A stretch of 5,228 nucleotides of DNA from Flavobacterium sp. Its GTDB lineage: Bacteria; Bacteroidota; Bacteroidia; Flavobacteriales; Flavobacteriaceae. A program made the translations under genes and the position numbers. A model generated the notes under the pieces. The model was not told the DNA's origin and searched no databases. It saw nothing but the letters and a program-made list of their open reading frames with translations. Positions 1 through 5,228 of the stretch are shown piece by piece. Every line of letters begins with the position of its first letter. Within the stretch, counting starts at the first letter, position 1. The DNA lies in contig SEBM01000302.1 in the NCBI GenBank assembly GCA_004296145.1, positions 1 through 5,228 on the forward strand, in the 5' to 3' direction.

Positions 1-585
1 ATTTATATAAAATATTATATTTTGATGTGTTTTAATCGAAATAAAGTATGAGAATAGACTTATACATAGTGAAACCCCGATGATTGCTAGCGGTACGCTT
101 TTCGGAATATTGTTATAATAGAACAAAATAGCATTAAATGGCAGGATTAACACACCAATATATGTTCTGTAAGTCGCCTTCTGAAGGTTAAGTGTGTCAA
201 TAAATTCTTCTATATTGAACGAAGTAGCAACGATTTTTTCGATTAAATATTTTGCCAGAATAAAATAAAGCAAAAAAGTAGCAATCTGAATAAACAAAAC
301 CCAGTCTGTTTTTGATGCATATCCAAAAATATGCATGGTAAGCAGAATGAAAAATGAAAAAGAGATTATTTGCACAAAAAACAATCCTACAATAAAACTT
401 CCTTTCAGATTACTGGTATCGCGATAAATTTTAGCATATTTATCTGAAATGATAAGTTTGCTAAATTCGTTAAATCTGGTTTCATAAGCAGATTTAGTAA
501 TGGCAATAAGAGCAAAGGCTAACACAAATAAAAATGTAGCCCAATCTCTGTTTTCGAGAATTCTTGGATTAAGTTGTTCAATCAT
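1..585 (-). CDS. DUF4271 integral membrane protein (3' end cut by window edge)
   Basis: The frame opens with ATG at 585 and stays open for 195 codons to base 1, so the C-terminus lies outside the window. The translation begins MIEQLNPRILENRDWATFLF and is very hydrophobic. Likely membrane segments are at about residues 15-30, 63-84, 95-111, 141-157 and 165-184, with a charged cytosolic-looking stretch at 31-62 (ETRFNEFSKL...KYAKIYRD) and another at about 112-140. The opening NRDW motif, the DKYAKIYRD block and the LNLQKATYRTY segment before the fourth helix are what I recognise as DUF4271, a Bacteroidota membrane family of unknown function. From memory the family is a little over 200 residues, so only about 20 are missing. 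It is divergent from the mannose synthase operon. In flavobacteria the next gene downstream is often hemD, but that is outside the window. No enzymatic role can be assigned. Confidence 0.88.
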   Translation of the reverse strand, partial: MIEQLNPRILENRDWATFLFVLAFALIAITKSAYETRFNEFSKLIISDKYAKIYRDTSNLKGSFIVGLFFVQIISFSFFILLTMHIFGYASKTDWVLFIQIATFLLYFILAKYLIEKIVATSFNIEEFIDTLNLQKATYRTYIGVLILPFNAILFYYNNIPKSVPLAIIGVSLCISLFSYFISIKTHQNIIFYIN

Positions 586-592
586 AGCGTTA

Positions 593-600
593 CAAAATTA
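593..600 (-). promoter_or_regulatory. Candidate -7 promoter box for the DUF4271 gene
   Basis: On the minus strand these bases read TAATTTTG, an exact match to the Bacteroidota -7 consensus TAnnTTTG. Only seven bases (586-592) separate it from the ATG at 585, so transcription from it would give a nearly leaderless mRNA. I could not find a TTTG at the expected -33 spacing; a TTG lies only 14 bases upstream, which is too close. The match is good, but the missing partner and the AT-rich background keep confidence moderate. Confidence 0.45.
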
Positions 601-662
601 GTAATTTTTTGTATCAATACTTTTATTATAGATTTATTATGAGTCAAATGCTATAAAAAGTT

Positions 663-670
663 TACTTTTG
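663..670 (+). promoter_or_regulatory. Candidate -7 promoter box for the mannose synthase-dihydroorotase operon
   Basis: These bases read TACTTTTG, an exact match to the Bacteroidota -7 consensus TAnnTTTG. It lies 20 bases before the ATG at 691, so transcription would begin at about 675-678 and leave a leader of roughly 15 bases. This helps decide the start of the downstream gene: the in-frame GTG at 673 would be at or upstream of the transcription start. No clear TTTG is visible at the -33 position (about 638-643). It is the only promoter-like element seen upstream of the three-gene operon. Confidence 0.55.
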
Positions 671-690
671 CGGTGAAATTACCCAGAAAA

Positions 691-1416
691 ATGAATGATT
701 CGATTGTCATAATTCCCACTTATAACGAAATTGAAAACATAGAAAGTATAGTAAGAGCCGTACTTTCTCAACATAAACCTTTTCATCTTTTAATTATTGA
801 TGATAATTCACCGGATTTTACTGCAAATAAGGTGATTGCTTTACAGGAAGAATTTCCCGAAAGATTATTTTTAGAAAAAAGAGCCAAAAAATCTGGTTTA
901 GGAACCGCTTATGTTCATGGTTTTAAATGGGCATTGGAACGTAATTATGATTTTATTTTCGAAATGGATGCCGATTTTTCGCATAATCCGAACGATTTAG
1001 AAAAATTATATGATGCCTGTCATTTTGGAGGCGCAGATTTAGCTATTGGATCTCGTTATGTAACAGGGGTAAATGTAGTAAACTGGCCTTTGAGCAGGGT
1101 TTTAATGTCTTACTTTGCTTCGGTATATGTAAAATTTATAACCGGAATGAAAATTCACGATGCAACGGCAGGTTTTGTTTGCTACAAAAGACAAGTTCTG
1201 GAGAAAATTAATCTTAATAAAATCAAATTTGTTGGTTATGCTTTTCAAATTGAAATGAAATATAGAACTTATTGTGGTAAATTTGAAATCAAAGAAGTTC
1301 CGATTATTTTTACCGATCGCACTAAAGGAGTTTCTAAAATGAGCAACGCCATTATCAAAGAAGCTATTCTTGGTGTGATTTCACTTCGATTAAAAAAACT
1401 ATTCAATACATTATAA
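691..1416 (+). CDS. Polyprenol monophosphomannose synthase-like GT2 glycosyltransferase
   Basis: This 241-residue protein is a family 2 glycosyltransferase of the dolichol/polyprenol-phosphate mannose synthase group. Such enzymes transfer mannose from GDP-mannose to a polyprenyl phosphate at the cytosolic face of the inner membrane, giving a lipid-linked sugar donor. Visible motifs are IIPTYNE (residues 7-13), IIDDNSPD (35-42), SGLGTAY (68-74), the metal-binding DADFSH (93-98), GSRY (120-123), WPLSR (132-136), HDATAGF (156-162) and a C-terminal RTKGVSKMS block, all in family order. No C-terminal membrane domain is present, so it resembles the short soluble form, complete at its usual length. 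I chose ATG 691 over the in-frame GTG at 673 because it places MNDSIVIIPTYNE at the usual family N-terminus and the promoter box ends at 670. It is first in the operon, 10 bases before dihydroorotase. The mannose and polyprenyl specificity is inferred from family resemblance; a different sugar is possible. Confidence 0.88.
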   Translation: MNDSIVIIPTYNEIENIESIVRAVLSQHKPFHLLIIDDNSPDFTANKVIALQEEFPERLFLEKRAKKSGLGTAYVHGFKWALERNYDFIFEMDADFSHNPNDLEKLYDACHFGGADLAIGSRYVTGVNVVNWPLSRVLMSYFASVYVKFITGMKIHDATAGFVCYKRQVLEKINLNKIKFVGYAFQIEMKYRTYCGKFEIKEVPIIFTDRTKGVSKMSNAIIKEAILGVISLRLKKLFNTL

Positions 1417-1426
1417 AGCCACGGTG

Positions 1427-2767
1427 ATGAACAGGATATTAATAAAGAATGCTAAAATTGTAAACGAAGGATCAATTTTTGAAGGAGATGTGCTGATTGA
1501 AAACGACTTAATTATAGAAGTTGCAGACAGTATAAGCCTCAAAACATCTGATTGTATTGTTATTGATGCCGAAGGAAATTATCTGATGCCGGGCGCGATT
1601 GATGACCAGGTACATTTTAGAGAACCGGGATTAACGCATAAAGGAGATATAGAATCTGAATCAAGAGCTGCGGTTGCCGGCGGAATTACTTCTTTTATCG
1701 AGCAGCCAAATACAGTTCCGAATGCGGTAACGCAGGAAATTTTAGAAGATAAATATCAAATTGCTGCTCAGAAATCATTCGCGAATTATTCGTTTATGAT
1801 GGGCGCAACCAATGATAATCTGGAAGAAGTTTTAAAAACAAATCCAAAAAACGTTGCCGGAATCAAAATATTTTTAGGTTCATCAACCGGAAATATGTTA
1901 GTTGATAACGAAGCAACTTTAGAAAAAATATTCTCAAGTACACCAATGTTAATTGCGGTACATTGTGAAGATGAAACTACCATTAAAAATAATCTTGCCG
2001 CTTTTAAAGAACAATATGGAGATGACGTTCCAGTAACGGCGCATCACTTAATCAGAAGTGCTGAGGCATGTTATATTTCGTCTTCAAAGGCAGTTGCTTT
2101 AGCAAAAAAAACAGGTGCACGTCTGCATATTTTTCACCTTTCGACTGCAAAAGAAATGGAATTGTTTACGAACAAAATTCCATTAGAAGAGAAAAAAATT
2201 ACTGCTGAGGTTTGTGTACATCATCTTTGGTTTACCGATGAAGATTATAAAACAAAAGGCAATTTTATAAAATGGAATCCTGCTGTAAAAACTGCTGCAG
2301 ACAGAAAAGCACTTTGGGAAGCACTGAACGATGGCCGTATTGATGTAATTGCTACCGATCACGCTCCTCATACCAAAGAAGAGAAAAAACAATCGTATCT
2401 AAATGCACCTTCCGGTGGGCCGTTGGTTCAGCATGCGGTTGTTGCCATGTTTGAAGCACATCATCAGGGGAAAATTTCTATTGAAAAAATCGTAGAAAAA
2501 ATGTGCCATAATCCGGCGAAACTTTTCAAAATCGAAAAAAGAGGATTTATCAGAGAAGGTTATTTTGCCGATTTGGTTATTGTAAATCCGAGTTTGCCAT
2601 GGAGTGTGAATGCAGATAATATTTTATCAAAATGTGGCTGGTCTCCCTTTGAAGGTTATGCTTTCAGATCGAGAATCACACACACTTTTGTAAACGGAGA
2701 ATTGGTTTACAACAATTTTAAAGTAAAAGATATCCGTAACGGAAAAAGATTATTGTTTGACAGATAA
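1427..2767 (+). CDS. pyrC: Dihydroorotase (class I-type amidohydrolase)
   Basis: Dihydroorotase catalyses reversible cyclisation of N-carbamoyl-L-aspartate to dihydroorotate, the third step of de novo pyrimidine synthesis, in the cytosol. The 446-residue length and architecture (small N-terminal beta segment, metal-dependent TIM barrel, C-terminal segment) fit the longer class I/allantoinase-like branch, not the roughly 345-residue E. coli type. Visible motifs are DDQVHFREPG (59-68), PNT (94-96), GIKIFLGSSTG (145-155) with K147 as a possible carboxylated lysine, VHCED (178-182), LHIFHLS (233-239), KWNP (282-285) and ATDHAPHTKEEK (309-320) with catalytic D311. The usual HxH metal pair reads Q61-x-H63; I recall this substitution as common in Bacteroidota enzymes. 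ATG 1427 is preferred to the GTG just before it, and gives a 10-base gap from the mannose synthase. The next gene follows after 10 bases, so the three are very likely co-transcribed. Another cyclic amidase such as a dihydropyrimidinase or allantoinase is the main alternative, less likely given the DHAPH signature and typical phylum annotation. Confidence 0.9.
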   Translation: MNRILIKNAKIVNEGSIFEGDVLIENDLIIEVADSISLKTSDCIVIDAEGNYLMPGAIDDQVHFREPGLTHKGDIESESRAAVAGGITSFIEQPNTVPNAVTQEILEDKYQIAAQKSFANYSFMMGATNDNLEEVLKTNPKNVAGIKIFLGSSTGNMLVDNEATLEKIFSSTPMLIAVHCEDETTIKNNLAAFKEQYGDDVPVTAHHLIRSAEACYISSSKAVALAKKTGARLHIFHLSTAKEMELFTNKIPLEEKKITAEVCVHHLWFTDEDYKTKGNFIKWNPAVKTAADRKALWEALNDGRIDVIATDHAPHTKEEKKQSYLNAPSGGPLVQHAVVAMFEAHHQGKISIEKIVEKMCHNPAKLFKIEKRGFIREGYFADLVIVNPSLPWSVNADNILSKCGWSPFEGYAFRSRITHTFVNGELVYNNFKVKDIRNGKRLLFDR

Positions 2768-2777
2768 TAAAAGACAG

Positions 2778-3281
2778 ATGAAGAATTTTCTATTAATAAT
2801 GTTGGTTTTGTTTCTTTCTGTAAGTTGTAAAAAAGATTTGGTAAAAGAACCAAAACGACTTATTGAGAAAGAAAAAATGATTGATATTATGTATGATCTA
2901 TCTATTCTGGATGCCATAAAATATCAAAATCCATTGTCGGTAGATTCTATGGATACCAGTCAGAAAAAATTTGTTTTGCAAAAATACAAAGTAGACAGCC
3001 TGCAGTTTGCGCAAAGCAATATTTACTATGCGTCAGATTATGATACTTATAAAGATATGTTTGATGAAATTGGTAAACGATTAGAAAAAAATCAAAAAAC
3101 AGCAGATTCATTAGTTAAAATCGAAGAGAAAAAAGCAGCAAAAGCAAAGAAAAAAGATAAAAACAAAGGATCTGGACCTGCTCCAAAACTTGATGGAACA
3201 ATACCTGCACCAGTCAAAAAAGTAAATATGGATTCTATAAGAAGAGCAATACAGGCAAGAGAAAGAATTCAAACACACTAA
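2778..3281 (+). CDS. DUF4296 lipoprotein
   Basis: The 167-residue product starts MKNFLLIMLVLFLSVSCKKD: a short basic N-terminus, a hydrophobic core and a lipobox ending at Cys17, so it is predicted to be cleaved and lipidated there and anchored in the envelope. Residues about 25-95 carry what I recognise as the DUF4296 pattern: a LIEKEKMIDIMYDLSILDA helix, then KYKVDSLQFAQSNIYYASD and YDTYKDMFDEIGKRL. Its function is unknown. From about residue 105 the protein becomes low-complexity and very lysine-rich (KKAAKAKKKDKNK at about 117-129), followed by a Pro-containing linker and a final RRAIQARERIQTH segment. ATG 2778 is chosen over an in-frame TTG at 2757 because it gives a normal lipoprotein signal and avoids overlap with dihydroorotase, which ends 10 bases earlier. 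It is the last operon gene and converges on the epimerase with 5 bases between stop codons. Whether it faces the periplasm or the cell surface cannot be read here. Confidence 0.87.
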   Translation: MKNFLLIMLVLFLSVSCKKDLVKEPKRLIEKEKMIDIMYDLSILDAIKYQNPLSVDSMDTSQKKFVLQKYKVDSLQFAQSNIYYASDYDTYKDMFDEIGKRLEKNQKTADSLVKIEEKKAAKAKKKDKNKGSGPAPKLDGTIPAPVKKVNMDSIRRAIQARERIQTH

Positions 3282-3286
3282 TAAAC

Positions 3287-4288
3287 TTATAGTTTAGCTA
3301 CATCATTTATATATTGATGTACATCCTGAAAAACCGTTCCAAGAGCGGTTTTTATTTTTTCATTAGAATACAAACTTTTTGAATAAGAAGCTTTTGCAGT
3401 GGCTTTTGTGATTCTTCTTTTCTGGAAAAATAAAGTAGAAAATATTCCGTCTGCGATCCAGCCAAGATTTACCAGAAATGGTGCGGCATGAATAGAAGGT
3501 CTTTTTACTTTTAATGCATCGGCGATGGTGTTGAAAATATCACGAAAAACTATATTTTCTGCAATGAGTGTAAAACGTTCATTTTTGATATCGCTTTTCA
3601 TTAATTCAAAAACAATTCTTACAACATCATTTACGGTTATAAATCCAGTACTTCCCAAAGTATAAAACGACAGTCCGTTGGCAACTCTTACATAAAACTC
3701 AGCACTTCCCTGTTCGCAGGTTTTGCTTTTCGGAATTGGTCCTAAAATAACACCCGGATTTACAATGATTACATCCAAACCTTCTTGCAAGGCTCTCCAG
3801 ACTTCCATTTCTGCACCGTATTTTGATATGGCATAATCGCTATGTGGTTTCTCTGGATTCCATTCGGTTTCTTCGGTAATAATCGTTTCATGTGCGGCTA
3901 AGTCTCCCAGAGCAGCAATCGAACTTACAAAACAAAATTTTCTGATTTTTTTCGCAATAGAAAAATTGACCATATTGGCTGTTCCTTCGATATTTGTTTT
4001 TCTAAGTAAATCTTCATCTTTAGGATCAAGAGAAATAAAGGCAGCGCAATGATAAACGTAGTCGATGTCCAGGAATGCGATTTCTAAAGAAGGTACGTCA
4101 AGAATATCGGCTTCAAGCCATTCTATTTTTTCAAATAAATCTTGTTTTTTATATAATTCAAAAACAGATTTTGCCTTTTGGATATTAGTTTGGTTTCGGT
4201 AAATAGCCCGGACATTTTCTCCATTTTCAATTAAATGAAGCAATAAATGCGCACCGACTAAACCTGTTCCTCCTGTTACTAATACCAT
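3287..4288 (-). CDS. Extended SDR: NAD(P)-dependent epimerase/dehydratase or reductase
   Basis: This 333-residue protein is an extended short-chain dehydrogenase/reductase with a Rossmann fold, probably soluble. The N-terminus MVLVTGGTGLVGAH carries the TGxxGxxG dinucleotide-binding motif (residues 5-12). ADILD (60-64), HCAA (80-83), the catalytic-serine region FVSSIAA (120-126), YAISK (152-156, the YxxxK active site) and NPGVILGP follow in the family order. After the second strand the sequence reads AIYRN with Arg31, not Asp, which suggests NADP(H) preference; this is inference. The style resembles dihydroflavonol-reductase/3-beta-HSD-like members rather than a specific sugar epimerase, and no substrate can be named. 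The start at 4288 is supported because the cofactor motif begins five residues in, leaving no room for a later start. It converges on the DUF4296 gene, is isolated by a hairpin from the minus-strand gene upstream, and so is probably transcribed alone. Its last codons overlap the plus-strand terminator. Confidence 0.9.
   Translation of the reverse strand: MVLVTGGTGLVGAHLLLHLIENGENVRAIYRNQTNIQKAKSVFELYKKQDLFEKIEWLEADILDVPSLEIAFLDIDYVYHCAAFISLDPKDEDLLRKTNIEGTANMVNFSIAKKIRKFCFVSSIAALGDLAAHETIITEETEWNPEKPHSDYAISKYGAEMEVWRALQEGLDVIIVNPGVILGPIPKSKTCEQGSAEFYVRVANGLSFYTLGSTGFITVNDVVRIVFELMKSDIKNERFTLIAENIVFRDIFNTIADALKVKRPSIHAAPFLVNLGWIADGIFSTLFFQKRRITKATAKASYSKSLYSNEKIKTALGTVFQDVHQYINDVAKL
3329..3360 (+). 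terminator. Intrinsic terminator of the plus-strand operon, inside the epimerase gene
   Basis: AAAAACCG (3329-3336) pairs perfectly with CGGTTTTT (3346-3353) around a 9-base loop, and the stem is followed at once by ATTTTTT (3354-3360). This is the form of a rho-independent terminator for plus-strand transcription, starting 48 bases after the DUF4296 stop. On the minus strand the hairpin is not followed by a U-tract (CAGGATG follows), so it is directional. It lies within the last 25 or so codons of the converging epimerase gene. Part of the A/T tract is also explained by Lys and Phe codons there, so coincidence is possible. Confidence 0.6.
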
Positions 4289-4292
4289 TTTG

Positions 4293-4325
4293 TAAAGATA
4301 CTATTTTGATAAATTAATTAACAAA
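4293..4325 (-). promoter_or_regulatory. Candidate -33/-7 promoter of the epimerase gene
   Basis: On the minus strand TTTG (4322-4325) is followed after 21 bases by TATCTTTA (4293-4300), which matches seven of eight positions of the Bacteroidota -7 box TAnnTTTG. Both boxes are present at close to the usual spacing. Only four bases lie between the -7 box and the ATG at 4288, so the mRNA would be leaderless or almost so. An alternative box, TTACTTTG (4322-4329, also seven of eight), would give a leader of about 30 bases but lacks a -33 partner. The region is AT-rich, so chance matches are likely enough to keep this moderate. Confidence 0.4.
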
Positions 4326-4356
4326 GTAATTTGCTGATTGTGGAATAATTATCATT

Positions 4357-4398
4357 AAAATAACGAAGACAATTAACTTTATTTGTCTTCGTTATTTT
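4357..4398 (-). terminator. Strong intrinsic terminator after the beta-barrel gene
   Basis: The arms 4357-4372 and 4383-4398 are a perfect 16-bp inverted repeat (AAAATAACGAAGACAA with its complement) around a 10-base loop. The stem starts 19 bases after the stop codon of the minus-strand barrel gene. Read on the minus strand it ends in TTATTTT followed by AT-rich sequence, giving a U-rich tail; on the plus strand it also ends in TTATTTT, so the structure could act in both directions. It separates the barrel gene from the epimerase promoter. This and the promoter account for the structure visible in the 129-base gap 4289-4417. Confidence 0.8.
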
Positions 4399-4417
4399 GT
4401 ATTTAGTGCACGTTTTA

Positions 4418-5228
4418 TTAAAAAATGGTATAACCAAAAATAAAGTCTATTGCACTGTATTTTGCAGAATAGTAAGTGTAATTTACCAATTCTTTTGTTG
4501 TGTTTAATCTTGCTTCAGCTGTAAATTTATTTTTAAAATTATAACCCAGACCAAAAGCGATATTATTTGACGAGCTGCCGTTAAAATTTACCTGACTGTT
4601 GTTTGACATATTGGTGTAAGTGATATCTGTTTTAGTACTGATATCAAATGAATATGATGCGTTGATGAATATTTTTGAATTTGAATTTAAGAACATATAA
4701 TGTCTCACACCAATTGGTAATTGTACAGAAGTGTAATTTATTTCCATTTTATATGGTATAACCGGATTTGAAGTTAAATTACCTTGAACATTGTAACTTC
4801 TTTCGTTTTCATATTTTTGATAGGTTGGATTTATAAATACACTCCATTTGTTTTTATTAGTAGGAAGTACATATTCAACCTCTGCTCCAAATCTGAACAC
4901 AATTTTATTATCGAGTTTTGTATTGAATTCTGAGGCAACATCGTTTTTCATTTTTGAAGAAACAGTACTAATTCCCGGAGTTATTTTAATGAAAACATGA
5001 TTTTTACTTTTTTTTGTTTCCTCCTTCTCATTTGAATTGGAACTGATATTATTATATTTCAGAAAATAATTTGTAAGCGGAGCCTTTTTATAACTAAGAT
5101 TTAGAATCTCTTTTTGTGTTATATCAGATGATTTGACATTCTTAAATAATTGCTGTTTGTATTCGTTGTTTTCGCTTATTTTTTCAGCTCCTTCATAAGC
5201 CAGGTAAAAACCGCCTATGACCAGGATG
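4418..5228 (-). CDS. Outer-membrane beta-barrel protein, C-terminal part (5' end outside window)
   Basis: The minus-strand frame is open from the right edge to the TAA at 4418, giving 269 visible residues without a start. The Met at 4951 (MKNDVASEF) is internal: coding continues upstream for 92 more codons, including ENNEYKQQLF, ITQKEILNLSYKKAPLTNYF and a Ser/Lys/Glu-rich linker (NSNEKEETKKSK). After the linker, KNHVFIKITPGIS begins the barrel, followed by alternating beta strands such as KIVFRFGAEVEYVL, WSVFINPTYQ, VQLPIGVRHYMFL, KIFINASYSFDIS, IAFGLGYNF, FTAEARLNT and a final AIDFIFGYTIF. Aromatic residues recur and the protein ends in Phe, a usual signal for barrel assembly by the BAM complex. 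The NNEYKQQL-plus-helix-plus-barrel arrangement matches, from memory, a flavobacterial surface protein family, sometimes misannotated as a tRNA modification GTPase. That family has an N-terminal signal peptide and beta domain that would lie off the right edge. No specific ligand or function can be inferred. Confidence 0.8.
   Translation of the reverse strand, partial: ILVIGGFYLAYEGAEKISENNEYKQQLFKNVKSSDITQKEILNLSYKKAPLTNYFLKYNNISSNSNEKEETKKSKNHVFIKITPGISTVSSKMKNDVASEFNTKLDNKIVFRFGAEVEYVLPTNKNKWSVFINPTYQKYENERSYNVQGNLTSNPVIPYKMEINYTSVQLPIGVRHYMFLNSNSKIFINASYSFDISTKTDITYTNMSNNSQVNFNGSSSNNIAFGLGYNFKNKFTAEARLNTTKELVNYTYYSAKYSAIDFIFGYTIF

Noticed and set aside
673..690. An N-terminal extension of the mannose synthase from GTG 673 (MKLPRK...).
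   Set aside because: The -7 box ends at 670, so this codon would lie at or before the transcription start. The family N-terminus also begins with the short MNDSIVIIPTYNE form.
586..690. The divergent intergenic region, examined for a riboswitch, attenuator or small RNA that might control the pyrimidine operon.
   Set aside because: It contains only the two promoter boxes and AT-rich sequence. The predicted leader is about 15 bases, too short for an attenuator, and no stable hairpin is visible.
1786..2392. Two minus-strand open frames (1786-1983 and 2183-2392) opposite dihydroorotase.
   Set aside because: They lie wholly inside a well-supported gene on the other strand, have no recognisable motifs, and their composition is what antisense reading of that gene would give.
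2757..2777. A TTG start for the DUF4296 gene overlapping the dihydroorotase end.
   Set aside because: It adds MTDNKRQ before a lipoprotein signal that is already complete from ATG 2778. A weak overlapping TTG start is unnecessary.
3282..3296. Small palindrome TAAACT-TAT-AGTTTA at the convergent stop codons, considered as a bidirectional terminator.
   Set aside because: The stem is six mostly A-T pairs with a 3-base loop and no U-tract. The hairpin at 3329-3360 is a much better terminator, and the short palindrome is plausible by chance in AT-rich DNA.
1..5228. A novel defence, mobile or biosynthetic system.
   Set aside because: Nearly all sequence is accounted for by envelope and housekeeping families. 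I saw no repeat array, transposase, integrase, toxin-antitoxin pair, tRNA or composition shift.

Overview
The window looks like an ordinary chromosomal segment of a Flavobacterium-like member of the Bacteroidota. The evidence is AT-rich DNA (about two thirds A+T), Bacteroidota-type promoter boxes (TAnnTTTG) in place of sigma70 hexamers, no Shine-Dalgarno sequences before the starts, and gene families typical of that phylum (DUF4271, DUF4296, a DQVHFREP-type dihydroorotase, a cell-surface beta-barrel protein).

Layout. Positions 1-585 (minus) hold a DUF4271 membrane protein that runs off the left edge. A short divergent promoter region (586-690) separates it from a plus-strand operon of three tightly spaced genes: a soluble polyprenol-phosphate mannose synthase-like GT2 enzyme (691-1416), a class I-type dihydroorotase (1427-2767) and a DUF4296 lipoprotein (2778-3281). 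Both internal gaps are 10 bases. A plus-oriented intrinsic terminator (3329-3360) sits inside the 3' end of the converging gene. That gene is an extended short-chain dehydrogenase/epimerase (3287-4288, minus) with its own candidate promoter. A perfect 16-bp hairpin (4357-4398) separates it from an upstream minus-strand gene whose frame is open from 4418 to the right edge. That last gene encodes the C-terminal part of an outer-membrane beta-barrel protein.

How the genes fit together. Dihydroorotase makes dihydroorotate for pyrimidine synthesis. The GT2 enzyme probably charges a polyprenyl phosphate with mannose for glycan or glycoprotein assembly. The lipoprotein and barrel protein belong to the envelope. 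I see no pathway joining all of them; from memory, a similar order (DUF4271, mannose synthase, dihydroorotase, DUF4296, epimerase) recurs in flavobacteria, so this is probably a conserved housekeeping neighbourhood. I found no mobile element, CRISPR array, RNA gene or defence system. The most useful observations are a substituted metal-ligand position in dihydroorotase, a terminator embedded in a converging gene, promoter boxes almost touching start codons, and corrected gene boundaries (starts at 691, 1427 and 2778; the barrel gene reaching the right edge).
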